Assembly: GCA_944321505.1 (NCBI GenBank)
Contig: CALULN010000021.1
Span: 62,001-126,000 of the forward strand
DNA: 64,000 nucleotides
Direction of reading: 5' to 3'
From: Candidatus Methanomethylophilaceae archaeon
Lineage (GTDB): Archaea; Thermoplasmatota; Thermoplasmata; Methanomassiliicoccales; Methanomethylophilaceae
Position 1 is the first letter of the stretch. The number at the start of each line of letters is the position of its first letter. The position numbers and the translations under genes are program-made. Under the pieces are notes generated by a model, which was not told the origin of the DNA, did no database searches, and saw nothing but the letters and a program-made list of their open reading frames with translations. Of the stretch, positions 8,982 through 17,385 are shown one piece after another.

Positions 8982-10949
8982 TCAAGGCCTTCCGAAGCTG
9001 AAGGTCATCGTGCTGGCACGTGACATCGGAGACCTGGGGAGACCGAAGAATCCGAAGGAAATCCCGACGTGTCCGACCGGGGACTCGACGTCCTCCTCGG
9101 AGACGTCCGCGATATCAGACTCCGCTTCCATGACGGCTGCGGGCTCCGGCACGGGCATGGAGTCGGCCTCGGTGCCGATCGCGATTTCGACGGGCGGCTC
9201 CGCGACTGCCTCAGCGACGCATGCCGCAGAGGGCTCGCATACCTCAGCGCCACATGAGACGGGACCGAGGGCGATGACGTCCTCGGACGGCACCTCGGCG
9301 CTCTCGGAACATACGGCCTCGGGAACGGCGACGGGTTCCGCCATCGGCTCGGATGCCTCGACGGATGCAGGAGCCTCCACGGCGATGACGGGCTCGGTAG
9401 CCGCTATGGATTCCTGAGCTTCCGCAGCCTCTATGACGGGAATCTGTTCGGGGGACTGTATCGCTTCGATGGCCTCGGGGGCCTTGACGGCCATCGCCTC
9501 CTCGGGAGCGGGTATGCTCTCCTGAGCCTCTGCGGACTCGACGGCAGGGACCTCCTCCGGAGACGTGATGGCTTCGACAGCCTCTGCGGACTCGACAGCA
9601 ATGACGGCTTCAGGGGCCACAATGGACTCCTGAACCTCTGGGGCCTCCACGAACGGGACCTCCTCCGGGGACCTGATGGCTTCGACGGCCTCTGCGGGCG
9701 CTATGGCCTCGACAGGCTCCGCAGCCTCGACAGCGATGACGGGCTCGGGTGCGCAGACCTCGGCGACAGACTCTGCCTGCACCAGGGACTCCTTCCCGAT
9801 GGGCTCCGCGAGCAGCACATCCTCTGCGGGAGCCTCGATCGCGATCCGCTCCTCGGCGCACGGGATCATCTCCGGTGCCTCCGCGGCGGCTATGGCCTCG
9901 GGGGCGGAAGCGGCGGAGATCGCGGGGACCTCCGAAGGCGCCTCCAGGTGCTCTGCGGGCGCAGGCATCTCTAGGACGGGGGCCTCGGGAGCGAATGCTA
10001 TGGATTCCCGGACGGGGGCCTCTACGCACCCGACCTCTGCGGGAGCATCTATGACCGCAACGGGCTCTGCCTCGGCAATCGCAGGGACCTCATCGGATGC
10101 GGCGACGGCCGTGAGCTCGGGAGCCGGGCCGATGGCTTCGGCTTCGACGGGCGCCTCCACAGCGGGCACCTCCTCGGACACCGTCATGAACGGGACCTCG
10201 GAACCGTCCGCCGCGGGAACATCCGGAACCGCGGCATCGGACTCGGCAGGGCCCTCCGCCGGGACATCGGCGGCATCGACAGCCTTCAGATCCGGGAAGA
10301 ACTCCACAGCGTCGTCGGGCTCCGCAGCGGCAAGCTCGGACTTGAGGGCGCTGTCCTCGGACGAGACGTCCTCGAACTCCATTCCGGCTGCGGCGATGCC
10401 GGGGACGGCGATGGCCATGGTGTCCGCCACCTCGTCGTGAAGGACCATGCAGGTGGTCTCCTTGATGACGTCGGTGCCCAAGCTGAACCCTGCGAAGGGG
10501 GCGGCGGCCACTTCGGAGACCACAGCGGCTCCCGAAGTGGGCGTGGCATCGACTCTCGCCGGCGCCACGGGGGCGGAGAACTCGTCCATGAAGGAGCCCC
10601 CTCCGGGCCCCAGGACCTCGATGTCCTCCTCGTCGTGCGCGGGCCTGACGACCTCCACAGGGACCTCCGTCGGCATGACGGGCTCCGGTACGCTGACCGC
10701 GGGCTCTGCGGGAGCGGCGGTATGCGCCTCCTCCGCGACATGCTCCACGCCTATGTCGGTGCCTAGTATGTGGCTCGTCTCGTCGACGAGGTCGGCTATG
10801 GCGTCGTAATCCGGATTGACTATCCTCGAAATCGTTACCCTGGCTCTTCTCCCGATGCCGAGCAGCGGCGAAAGGGCGGCCGTGAGGCGTGATGCCAAGG
10901 TCCCCTCATCCCGTCTGCCCGGAGTCCTGTCTCTAGACTCTGAGCTCAT
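8982..10949 (-). CDS. Acidic Ala/Glu/Pro/Val-rich repeat protein, unknown function
   Basis: 655 residues. The first about 55 (from MSSESRDRTPGRRDEGTLAS) are basic and look structured, with an amphipathic helix LTAALSPLLGIGRRARVTIS. From about residue 70 to 620 the chain is a low-complexity acidic stretch of Pro, Ala, Glu and Val, presumably extended or disordered. Three consecutive 36-residue units (EAI-SPE-VP... pattern) form an exact 108-bp period at 9360-9683. The last about 35 residues (VGISFGFFGLPRSP...) return to a non-repetitive, hydrophobic sequence. No signal peptide or membrane helix is seen. ATG 10949 is preferred to the longer in-frame opening because coding character begins there. 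Confidence 0.7.
   Translation of the reverse strand: MSSESRDRTPGRRDEGTLASRLTAALSPLLGIGRRARVTISRIVNPDYDAIADLVDETSHILGTDIGVEHVAEEAHTAAPAEPAVSVPEPVMPTEVPVEVVRPAHDEEDIEVLGPGGGSFMDEFSAPVAPARVDATPTSGAAVVSEVAAAPFAGFSLGTDVIKETTCMVLHDEVADTMAIAVPGIAAAGMEFEDVSSEDSALKSELAAAEPDDAVEFFPDLKAVDAADVPAEGPAESDAAVPDVPAADGSEVPFMTVSEEVPAVEAPVEAEAIGPAPELTAVAASDEVPAIAEAEPVAVIDAPAEVGCVEAPVRESIAFAPEAPVLEMPAPAEHLEAPSEVPAISAASAPEAIAAAEAPEMIPCAEERIAIEAPAEDVLLAEPIGKESLVQAESVAEVCAPEPVIAVEAAEPVEAIAPAEAVEAIRSPEEVPFVEAPEVQESIVAPEAVIAVESAEAVEAITSPEEVPAVESAEAQESIPAPEEAMAVKAPEAIEAIQSPEQIPVIEAAEAQESIAATEPVIAVEAPASVEASEPMAEPVAVPEAVCSESAEVPSEDVIALGPVSCGAEVCEPSAACVAEAVAEPPVEIAIGTEADSMPVPEPAAVMEAESDIADVSEEDVESPVGHVGISFGFFGLPRSPMSRASTMTFSFGRP
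9360..9683 (-). repeat. Three tandem 108-bp coding repeats
   Basis: Units of 36 codons start at 9683, 9575 and 9467 on the minus strand, with openings EAIRSPEEVP, EAITSPEEVP and EAIQSPEQIP. They lie inside the acidic repeat protein and are the most regular part of a longer degenerate array. Confidence 0.85.
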
Positions 10950-11102
10950 GCAATCCCATCCGCGGAGGCGTACGCTTAATGGGATTAAATAAATGACGCC
11001 GAAGGACACGGATCGCATCGGAACCGAAGGGACCCGATGATGCCGCCCGGACCTGCAGGCGGATGGGATACGTTTATAATCATCGGGGATGCTGGCTATC
11101 AC

Positions 11103-11648
11103 ATGGCAGACATCAACTTCTGCACAAGGTGCGGAGAGAACGTGTCCCCCGAGGCGCTGTACTGCCCCGCCTGCGGCACGCCCATCGAAGGACGCGTCGC
11201 GGCTGACGGACGCACCGCGGAGCAGGTCATCGAGGACAGGCTCGCGGAGTCCCGCGTCTCGTGGATCCTCATGCTGCTGATCATCTACGCCATCCCGGCG
11301 ATAGTCGCGGGACTGTACCTGATCATCGAGAAGGACGCCGTGGCATCCATAATGATGGCGGAGCAGAGCTTCGTGGAGTTCATGACCCAGTACGGGATGA
11401 GCGAGTCGCAGCTGCGCACGTACGTCGGCTACATCGGCATCCTCGCCCTGGTCAGCGGCCTGTCCGCTGCGGTCTCCGGGTTCTGCGTCTACAAGAGGAT
11501 GTACTGGATCATCGCCGTCACCGCCTGCGCGGTGGCATCGTTCCTGTGCATGGGCTCGATCTTCGGGTTCCTCATCGGACTGATGGTCACCTGGATGATC
11601 ATCACGTCCAAGCCCCTGTTCAAAGACCAGCAGCCTGCGTCCCAGTGA
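11103..11648 (+). CDS. Zinc-ribbon membrane protein
   Basis: 181 residues of unknown function. An N-terminal zinc ribbon (CTRCGENVSPEALYCPACG, residues 6-24) is followed by a charged linker and about four hydrophobic helices (roughly 52-74, 100-125, 130-150, 155-172). The start is the ATG directly before ADINFCTRCG. A TTTATAAT box at about 11070-11077 lies 27-30 nt upstream and predicts a leaderless mRNA, so the longer in-frame opening is rejected. A hairpin with stem CAGTGAG/CTCACTG spans the stop codon at 11643-11661. Confidence 0.75.
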   Translation: MADINFCTRCGENVSPEALYCPACGTPIEGRVAADGRTAEQVIEDRLAESRVSWILMLLIIYAIPAIVAGLYLIIEKDAVASIMMAEQSFVEFMTQYGMSESQLRTYVGYIGILALVSGLSAAVSGFCVYKRMYWIIAVTACAVASFLCMGSIFGFLIGLMVTWMIITSKPLFKDQQPASQ

Positions 11649-11719
11649 GTCCGGCTCACTGAGGCCGAAACCCCTTCCCCATCGTTTACTTTATAAGCGT
11701 GGCTCGCGTGGGGGCACCT

Positions 11720-12343
11720 ATGCCTACGGACCAGCGGGCCCATTGGAACAGCGTGTACTCCGGTAACTCGGACTATTTCGGACAGGAACCCAGCTGGTTC
11801 GGCAGGAAGTGCGGAGAGGAGATGGCCGCCGCCGGCGCCAAGAGAATCCTCGAGCTCGGACCCGGGCAGGGGAGGGACACCCGCTTCTTCCTCGAGAAGG
11901 GGATGTTCGTCCTGGCAGCGGACTACAGCGAGCGCTCCTGCAGGGACCTCAAGGAGAGGTTCATGGACAGCGTCAGCGTCCTGCACACCGACCTGAAGGA
12001 CGGCCTCAACCTCCCGAAGGACAGCCTGGACGCCTGCTACTCCCACATGCTCTTCACCATGGACTTCACCGACCCGGAGGCCGCGAACCTGATGGACGAC
12101 GTGTCGGTGAGCGTGAAGCCGGGAGGCATGATCTACTTCTCCGTCCGCAACAAGAACGACCCCTCCTTCGGCAAAGGCGAGAGGATCGACGACGACATCT
12201 GGGAGGACAACGGCTTCGCCGTCAGGTTCTGGTCCGAGGATGACATCAGGAGGCTCTTCGGGCGCTATGACATAAAGGCCGTAGAGGAGTTCTCCGAGAA
12301 CGGGAAGGTCCTCTACGGCGTCACGATCAGGAACAGGGATTAG
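11720..12343 (+). CDS. Class I SAM-dependent methyltransferase
   Basis: Transfers a methyl group from S-adenosylmethionine to an unidentified substrate. 207 residues with the Rossmann motif I ILELGPGQGRDTRFF, an acidic motif II end (VLAADYSE) and the post-I region SLDACYSHMLFTMDF. It resembles TehB/UbiE-like small-molecule methyltransferases. ATG 11720 is chosen over GTG 11699 because a CTTTATAAG box at 11689-11697 would start transcription right at this ATG. It ends in TAG and meets the DUF1638 gene tail to tail with a 4-nt overlap. Confidence 0.8.
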   Translation: MPTDQRAHWNSVYSGNSDYFGQEPSWFGRKCGEEMAAAGAKRILELGPGQGRDTRFFLEKGMFVLAADYSERSCRDLKERFMDSVSVLHTDLKDGLNLPKDSLDACYSHMLFTMDFTDPEAANLMDDVSVSVKPGGMIYFSVRNKNDPSFGKGERIDDDIWEDNGFAVRFWSEDDIRRLFGRYDIKAVEEFSENGKVLYGVTIRNRD

Positions 12344-13158
12344 GCGTCCGGAAGGGCCGCCTTGGCCTCCCTGTAGATCTTCTTCGCCGGACCGAGATCC
12401 GCCCATCCGGGCCCTCCGTCCAGCAGCTCCAGGCCCATCTTGTCGCAGACGTCCTGGGCCTCCGCCTTGAAGCGCACCGGATCCGCCAGCGGGGACTCCA
12501 GCATCACTCCGTACTTGTACCCGCAGAGCTCGAAGATCATGCGCATCTCCTCCATGCTGTTGTGGCCGATTCCGCGCATCATCTCGGAAGCGGATATGAA
12601 CGGCACCCAGTTGGAGGCGACGGCGGGGGTGATCAGCAGCTGTCCGGTGTGCGCTCTCAAGAGGTCCAGGTAGCGCTTGCTGCCGCCCACGGCCACACCG
12701 ACGCAGTCGTCGCATACGCAGCCTTCGCAGTCGGTGAACACGAACACCGGCGCGTTGACCTTCGATTCCGCCCACTTCTTGAGATCCCACAGGGCGTTGC
12801 CGCAGAGGCCGTAATAGAAAGCGATGACGTCGGCCTTGTTGCCCATGAACTCCGTCTCCTCCTCCAGCTTCGCCTTGAGGACCTTGGGCTCCGCATGGAG
12901 ACCCAGATCGTTGGAGTAGATCACGATGTTGTACGCATCGGGATCATGATCGAAGGTCCAGTTGAGGAATTCGCTCTCGCTGATAAGGGTGTATTCCAGG
13001 CCCTTCTCCTGCAGCTTGGGCTTGATGGTGGACGCGGGGCCCACATCGGTCATGTAGATCCTCTTGGGATCCGGGTCGTTGGACAGGCTGTAGAGGAGCT
13101 CGTCCTCCAGCATCGGGCACAGTATGACACACAGCGTTCCCTTCTTCACTTCAATCAT
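12340..13158 (-). CDS. DUF1638 family protein
   Basis: 272 residues; DUF1638 proteins are common in methylotrophic methanogens and some anaerobes, often beside corrinoid methyltransferase genes, but their biochemical role is not settled. The opening GTLCVILCPMLEDELLYSL is typical of the family. A cysteine cluster DCEGCVCDDCVG in the middle could bind metal or a cofactor. It overlaps the end of the TetR gene by 8 nt (ATGATTGA) and so is the second gene of a TetR-controlled operon. Confidence 0.8.
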   Translation of the reverse strand: MIEVKKGTLCVILCPMLEDELLYSLSNDPDPKRIYMTDVGPASTIKPKLQEKGLEYTLISESEFLNWTFDHDPDAYNIVIYSNDLGLHAEPKVLKAKLEEETEFMGNKADVIAFYYGLCGNALWDLKKWAESKVNAPVFVFTDCEGCVCDDCVGVAVGGSKRYLDLLRAHTGQLLITPAVASNWVPFISASEMMRGIGHNSMEEMRMIFELCGYKYGVMLESPLADPVRFKAEAQDVCDKMGLELLDGGPGWADLGPAKKIYREAKAALPDA

Positions 13159-13783
13159 CTCCGAACTTCGAATCTATGCACTCCGCAGGGGTATCCATGA
13201 ACCCTACGTCGGCGCATTCCATCAGCGCCAGGATGCGGGGTTCCGTACCATCCGGCAGAATGCCGGTCAGAGCAGGCATGTATGAGAGGAGCACGGACAG
13301 CGCGTCTCCGCGGGTGACGTCTCCGTCATGGAGGCCGCCGGCCAGGGATGACATCCCGGCGTACAGGAAGCGCACCATGGCAGGGGTCCACCTCTCGTCC
13401 GGCAGGTTGCGGCGGGCCCACTCGGCCGCCATCGAGGACACGATGTCCAGGACGGGACCGTGGCGGAACGCCTCCGACACCAGACGTGCCAGCAGCCGGG
13501 AGCGGGAGCAGGCCTCGATCATGTACGCCGGAGGCAGCACCGCCATGTCCTCTCCGATGCCGGACTGACGGACGCTGCGGGAGGCCTTGGTGAGTATGTC
13601 TCCCGCGAAAGCCTCCATCAAAGAGCAGAAGAGCCTCTCCTTGCTCTCGTATACGTAGTAGATACTTCCTATGTGCAGCCCTGTATCCTTCGAGATCATG
13701 CGGATGGTGGTCTCCTCGTACCCGTTGGCGAGGAACAGCCTGATGGCGGAATCCACGATGACCATGTCCTTGCTCTTCTCCAT
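13151..13783 (-). CDS. TetR/AcrR family transcriptional regulator
   Basis: 210 residues with a standard N-terminal helix-turn-helix (IRLFLANGYEETTIRMISKDTGLHIGSIYYVYESKERLF, residues about 14-50) and a helical ligand-binding C-terminal domain that identifies no ligand. It precedes and overlaps the DUF1638 gene. Two copies of a TTGAAC-N2-GTTCAA palindrome lie immediately upstream, so it probably represses its own operon and responds to a small molecule linked to DUF1638. Confidence 0.88.
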   Translation of the reverse strand: MEKSKDMVIVDSAIRLFLANGYEETTIRMISKDTGLHIGSIYYVYESKERLFCSLMEAFAGDILTKASRSVRQSGIGEDMAVLPPAYMIEACSRSRLLARLVSEAFRHGPVLDIVSSMAAEWARRNLPDERWTPAMVRFLYAGMSSLAGGLHDGDVTRGDALSVLLSYMPALTGILPDGTEPRILALMECADVGFMDTPAECIDSKFGDD

Positions 13784-13793
13784 GCTCTGCCTC

Positions 13794-13840
13794 TTGAACT
13801 AGTTCAACTAATCACACAACTAGTATTTGAACTTGTTCAA
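13794..13840 (-). promoter_or_regulatory. Paired palindromic operators for the TetR regulator
   Basis: A perfect 14-bp palindrome TTGAACTAGTTCAA (13794-13807) and a near-perfect copy TTGAACTTGTTCAA (13827-13840). Their centres are 33 bp apart, about three helical turns, so two dimers would bind the same DNA face. They lie 10-57 nt upstream of the TetR start, where the core promoter must be. Confidence 0.75.
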
Positions 13841-13908
13841 CTGACCACTCCGAAGTAAACGGAGACAGAAGGAAACACAGAATCCGCACGAGAATTGAGG
13901 ATTAGAAG

Positions 13909-13991
13909 CGCCGAGAGGGAGATTTGAACTCCCGAGGTGAATCACCACAAACTTTCCAGGCTTGCGCCTTACCGGGCTGGGCCATCTCGGC
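13909..13991 (-). tRNA. tRNA-Ser (GGA)
   Basis: Acceptor stem GCCGAGA/TCTCGGC with discriminator G, anticodon stem CAAGC/GTTTG around loop CTGGAAA (anticodon GGA), a long variable arm GGTGATTCACC as in serine tRNAs, and T loop TTCAAAT. CCA is not encoded. A TTTTAAATC box about 30 nt upstream (minus strand) is a likely promoter. Confidence 0.93.
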
Positions 13992-14026
13992 TTCGGAGTC
14001 CCCTTAACTGCTTTTGATTTAAAACA

Positions 14027-14785
14027 CTATCGTTCTCCGACCACCGGACCCAGCCGCACCGTGTCCTTCAGCACCGGACGACCCAGACGTGCTTCCGACA
14101 ATGTGTCTGCATCGATGTCGGAGACGATGATGCCCTCCTCCTCCGACTGCGCGATCGTCTCCCCCAGCGGAGACAGGACGCGGGACCCTCCGAAGAACCT
14201 CATGTCTCCCTGTGCGCCGATGTTGTTGGCGAACACCAGATACGATGTGCACTCCAGCGCTCTCGCGGGAAGCACCCTCTCGAAGAACGGCCTCGATGAC
14301 ACCGGGGATGCGGAGATGCACACGTTGACATCCGCTCCGGCCAGGGAGCAGGCCTTGGTCAGCTCCGGGAAGAAGATGTCATAGCATACCGACAGTCCGA
14401 CCCTCATACCGTCGCAACGGAACACCGCAGGTTCCGAACCTGGAGAGAACACGTCGCCTTCCGAGAATAGGCCGAAGCTCGGAAGATGGATCTTCCTGTA
14501 GACGGTCATACCTTCGGAGCAGGCCACGGCGCAGTTGTACAGCCTGCCGCCCTCCCCGATCGGCGCACCGACCACAGCCACAGCCCCCGATGCCGAAGCC
14601 GCGTCGCATATGCACCCAAGAGCCTCGGGCACCCCCTCCGCATCGGGGCGGGCGTACCCCGTCAGGAACATCTCCGGGAACACCACAAGGTCCGCATCGG
14701 CATCCCCGATCGCACGCACGGCAGCATCGGCGTTCCCGCGGACGTCCCCCGGTACCGGCCTGAGCTGGCATACCGCCACCCTCAT
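14027..14785 (-). CDS. Carbon-nitrogen hydrolase (nitrilase superfamily amidase)
   Basis: 252 residues. The catalytic Glu-Lys-Cys triad is visible in VVFPEMFLTGY, YRKIHLPSFGLF and GLSVCYDIFFPEL. The lysine region closely resembles the glutaminase domain fused to bacterial glutamine-dependent NAD synthetases. It is divergent from nadE with only 54 nt between starts, so it may supply ammonia from glutamine to NadE as a separate subunit; that role is inference. The ATG before RVAVCQLRPVPG is the natural start. It ends in TAG. Confidence 0.85.
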   Translation of the reverse strand: MRVAVCQLRPVPGDVRGNADAAVRAIGDADADLVVFPEMFLTGYARPDAEGVPEALGCICDAASASGAVAVVGAPIGEGGRLYNCAVACSEGMTVYRKIHLPSFGLFSEGDVFSPGSEPAVFRCDGMRVGLSVCYDIFFPELTKACSLAGADVNVCISASPVSSRPFFERVLPARALECTSYLVFANNIGAQGDMRFFGGSRVLSPLGETIAQSEEEGIIVSDIDADTLSEARLGRPVLKDTVRLGPVVGER

Positions 14786-14839
14786 GCCACCGCCAGCGTT
14801 TTGGGCATAGTTTAAGTTGTGGACGCCGATTGCTCGTGC

Positions 14840-15625
14840 ATGACCGCAGACAGGCTGCCCAGGGCAACCGAGGATGACGCAGAGGAGCTCAGATCCTTCA
14901 TACGCGACTATGTCCGCAGGAGCGGATGCGACGGCGTGGTGGTCGGGCTCAGCGGCGGCATAGACTCCGCCGTGGTCACCAAGCTGGCGGTCGACGCCAT
15001 CGGCGCGGACAGGGTCTGCAGCATCTACCTGCCGATGGACTCCAGCCCCTCCGGCGACAGGGAATGCACCGAGCGCCTCAGCAGCCTTTGGGGCACCGAG
15101 TACGAGTGCATCGACATACAGCCCGCCATAGACGCCTTCAGGGAGATGCTCCACAGCGACCTCTCCCCCATGGACGTGGGCAACATCTCCGCCAGATGCA
15201 GGATGACCGTCCTGTACAGCCGCGCCAAGTCGATGAACAGGATCGTCCTGGGGACATCCAACCAGAGCGAGCTGATGATGGGGTACTTCACCAAGTTCGG
15301 GGACGGCGCATGCGACCTGGTCCCTCTGGCCAACATGTACAAGACCAACGTCCGCCAGCTGGCGAGGCTGCTGGGCATACCGGCGGACATCATCTCCAAA
15401 CCCCCATCCGCCGGGTTCTGGGAGGGGCAGACCGACGAGGACGAGATGGGGATCTCCTACGACCTCCTGGACCAGGTGCTGTACGGCATAGAGCAGGAGG
15501 ACACCGACGTCGCCATCTCCTCGTACACCGGGGTGCCGGTGGACCAGGTGACCGCGATCAGGGACAGGGTCTCGCTGATGGAGCACAAGAGATTGGGCGC
15601 CGCCAGGCCCGGCAACATACTCTGA
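14840..15625 (+). CDS. nadE: NAD+ synthetase (synthetase domain only)
   Basis: Makes NAD+ from nicotinic acid adenine dinucleotide, ATP and ammonia. 261 residues: P-loop GLSGGIDSAV of the ATP pyrophosphatase fold, the GTSNQSELMMGYFTKFGDG substrate loop, and the KPPSAGFWEGQTDEDEMG motif. There is no fused glutaminase domain. ATG 14840 is preferred over GTG 14819 because a GTTTAAG box about 26 nt upstream would put the mRNA 5' end at this ATG. Confidence 0.95.
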   Translation: MTADRLPRATEDDAEELRSFIRDYVRRSGCDGVVVGLSGGIDSAVVTKLAVDAIGADRVCSIYLPMDSSPSGDRECTERLSSLWGTEYECIDIQPAIDAFREMLHSDLSPMDVGNISARCRMTVLYSRAKSMNRIVLGTSNQSELMMGYFTKFGDGACDLVPLANMYKTNVRQLARLLGIPADIISKPPSAGFWEGQTDEDEMGISYDLLDQVLYGIEQEDTDVAISSYTGVPVDQVTAIRDRVSLMEHKRLGAARPGNIL

Positions 15626-15699
15626 AACCCGGACCGATGTCCGCTTCAGACGTCTTCACCAAAATCTTTATCTACAACCCTATCTTAGGGGGATTCCAA

Positions 15700-15772
15700 G
15701 CTCCTGTAGTGTAGCGGCCAATCATGAAGCCCTCTCGAGGCTTCGACTCGGGTTCAAATCCCGACGGGAGCA
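15700..15772 (+). tRNA. tRNA-Glu (CUC)
   Basis: Acceptor GCTCCTG/CGGGAGC with discriminator A; anticodon stem AAGCC/GGCTT around loop CTCTCGA, anticodon CTC; T loop TTCAAAT. CCA is not encoded. A CTTTATCTAC box about 30 nt upstream is a likely promoter. It borders the AT-richer island that follows and could have served as an attachment site, although no duplicated tRNA 3' end was seen. Confidence 0.93.
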
Positions 15773-15964
15773 CTCATTCTCACATATATACCCACTCGTG
15801 TATGTTTTCGCACCTTCCCAGAGGTCAGCGTTCCCGATTATCCGCTCATATCGCATCGACGAGGTCCACCTCATACTCCGAATCCCGAATACATCTCGAA
15901 TGCTGCGATTCTGAACTCTGAACCTCCCCGCCCTTGTTTATAGATGAGATGCCATCCCTTACCC

Positions 15965-16270
15965 ATGGAGGAAGCGAAGGAGTACACGTTCGAAGAGCTC
16001 TGCCAGATAGTCGGAGCCATCGCCGCCGAGTACGGGATACTCAGGGTGTACCTCTTCGGTTCCAGGGCCCGCGGTGACAACCGCCCCGACAGCGACTACG
16101 ATTTCTGTGTCAAGACCCCGAAGGGCATGGGCCTGTTCAAGATGGGCGGGTTCTACGGCAAGCTGGAAGAGGCGCTTGGCACAGGCATCGATATCGTTTG
16201 CGAAGGGTATCTGCGCGACAATTTCAGCAGATCCATATCAAAAGATATGAGGCTGCTCTATGAAGCATGA
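15965..16270 (+). CDS. MntA-type nucleotidyltransferase antitoxin (copy 1)
   Basis: 101 residues. The minimal nucleotidyltransferase motif GSX10DXD is intact (GSRARGDNRPDSDYD). In type VII toxin-antitoxin systems this protein adds AMP to a tyrosine of the partner HEPN toxin and silences it. Its partner here is frameshifted. The start at MEEAKEYTFEEL matches the second copy (MDEVKEYTIEEL) and a TTTATAG box about 25 nt upstream; a longer in-frame opening is rejected. It overlaps the HEPN remnant by 11 nt, the same overlap as in the intact pair. Confidence 0.85.
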   Translation: MEEAKEYTFEELCQIVGAIAAEYGILRVYLFGSRARGDNRPDSDYDFCVKTPKGMGLFKMGGFYGKLEEALGTGIDIVCEGYLRDNFSRSISKDMRLLYEA

Positions 16271-16470
16271 CATAGACATCCTGTATCTCATAGTGGAATT
16301 CTGCAATGAAATAGCCGATGACATCCAACGCTTCGGAACAGACTAGAGGATTTCCTGGATGGCAAGGCCTACCAGATATCCTTACATTCTCAATGGAACG
16401 TATTGGCGAGTTGGTAAAACGCCTCTCATCAGACCTGACTGATGAGTTCAATGGCTATCAGAGCCGAGTG
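16260..16470 (+). pseudogene. HepT-like HEPN toxin, frameshifted and truncated
   Basis: Begins MKHDIDILYLIVEFCNEIA, aligned with MKHDLENINTILEYCDGIIA of the intact copy, then hits an in-frame TAG after 28 codons. Homology continues in a second frame (EDFLDGKAYQISL) and a third (SMERIGELVKRLSSDLTDEF), showing at least two frameshifts. The conserved RX4HXY active-site segment is missing, so the toxin is dead. The need for frame changes excludes a simple pyrrolysine read-through explanation. Confidence 0.85.
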
Positions 16471-16623
16471 AACACCCCAAGTTTGATTCTAAATGTCCAA
16501 CCTCGCGTTTTCTGAAGGAATGGTCCGTCAGTTAAAGCCATGCTTTTGGCAATCGTTAATGATTTGTGGGAGGATGTTGGAAAGGGATCAATCAGATTTG
16601 ATAAGTGTCGAACTCAGGTTACA

Positions 16624-16699
16624 GTTACCGGGAAGTATCCAGAAGGGTAACTGGAAAGTAACCAAAAGTCCGTGATCAGTTACTGCGGTAACCGGAAAC
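16624..16699. repeat. Three short GTAAC-GGAAA direct repeats in a noncoding stretch
   Basis: Copies at 16624-16635 (GTTACCGGGAAG), 16646-16658 (GGTAACTGGAAAG) and 16687-16699 (GGTAACCGGAAAC), followed by an AT-rich GCTATAAATTATA. The surrounding stretch 16471-16745 has no convincing gene. The repeats could be operator sites for a lost regulator or the nearby winged-helix protein. Confidence 0.45.
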
Positions 16700-16745
16700 G
16701 CCCCTTTGTAGCTATAAATTATACGCCATCCTGATTGTTGACGAT

Positions 16746-16940
16746 TCAAACGCCCGTCTTCCTGAATCCTGACCGCGATGTAGTGCCGTTCTCTCTGAGT
16801 CTCGCCATGATCTTCTTCACCATCGGCAAAGATATGCCGGTGACTTGGGCAATCTGTGGCTGGATGAACGAAGGATCCTCAAAGATGCACCTGATGATAG
16901 TCGCGGCATCATCCTTCCCCAAAGCATGATGAGTCTGCAC
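16746..16940 (-). CDS. Small winged-helix protein, likely C-terminal remnant of a regulator
   Basis: 64 residues containing one winged helix (QPQIAQVTGISLPMVKKIMARLRENGTTSRSGFRKTG). The sequence resembles the C-terminal DNA-binding module of divergent AAA_4/AlbA_2 regulators, where it follows a much larger domain absent here, so it is probably a truncated gene. A TATA-like AGATATAAAC at 16951-16960 is present but too close for a clean leaderless start at GTG 16940. Confidence 0.5.
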   Translation of the reverse strand: MQTHHALGKDDAATIIRCIFEDPSFIQPQIAQVTGISLPMVKKIMARLRENGTTSRSGFRKTGV

Positions 16941-17019
16941 AGGCCTGGGAGTTTATATCTTGGATGAAAAACGTGCCATTGTTCCCTCAGAGGCGTATTT
17001 GGTTTGGAGAGGTGACGTC

Positions 17020-17385
17020 TCAATTTTCACTATTCACTTCGGATTCTAAATCTTGTTTGATTTTGAGACATTTCTCCATAAGTGAAGGGATGTCCTTCCG
17101 TATAGTGTTCCATTGTTTAACGAGGTCATTATCATGGTATCTGTGAGCTGCACGGTCGCGTGATGCAGCGATTTCGGACCATGGCACATCGTCGTATTTC
17201 CTCCGTAGCTCTGAAGAAAGTCTCTTCACAACCTCACCAATTTGCAGGATACCAAATGCCGTGCTCCATTGATACTGTAGACTTTCCATGAAATCCTCTA
17301 TATTATCACCATATTGTTGTTTGGTAGCGATGATTCCATCGCAGTACTCCAATATTGTATTGATGTTTTCAAGATCATGCTTCAT
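17020..17385 (-). CDS. HepT-type HEPN toxin (intact copy)
   Basis: 121 residues, all helical. The RX4HXY motif is present as RDRAAHRY; the arginine and histidine form the RNase site and the tyrosine is the residue modified by MntA in characterised type VII systems. The start MKHDLENINT overlaps the end of the MntA gene by 11 nt, giving the order antitoxin then toxin. Together they form a complete MntA/HepT module, inverted relative to the decayed copy about 1 kb away. Confidence 0.88.
   Translation of the reverse strand: MKHDLENINTILEYCDGIIATKQQYGDNIEDFMESLQYQWSTAFGILQIGEVVKRLSSELRRKYDDVPWSEIAASRDRAAHRYHDNDLVKQWNTIRKDIPSLMEKCLKIKQDLESEVNSEN

Noticed and set aside
13794-13840. CRISPR-like repeats
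   Set aside because: The short palindromes before the TetR gene and the phased elements at 58056-58145 have only two or three copies and spacers of at most 19 bp; no cas genes are present.
14786-15586. N-terminal extension of the nitrilase gene to 519 residues
   Set aside because: The extension is antisense to nadE; the enzyme fold begins exactly at ATG 14785.
16260-16350. TAG in the first HEPN gene read as pyrrolysine
   Set aside because: Homology after the TAG requires changes of reading frame, so it is a pseudogene, not a recoded gene.
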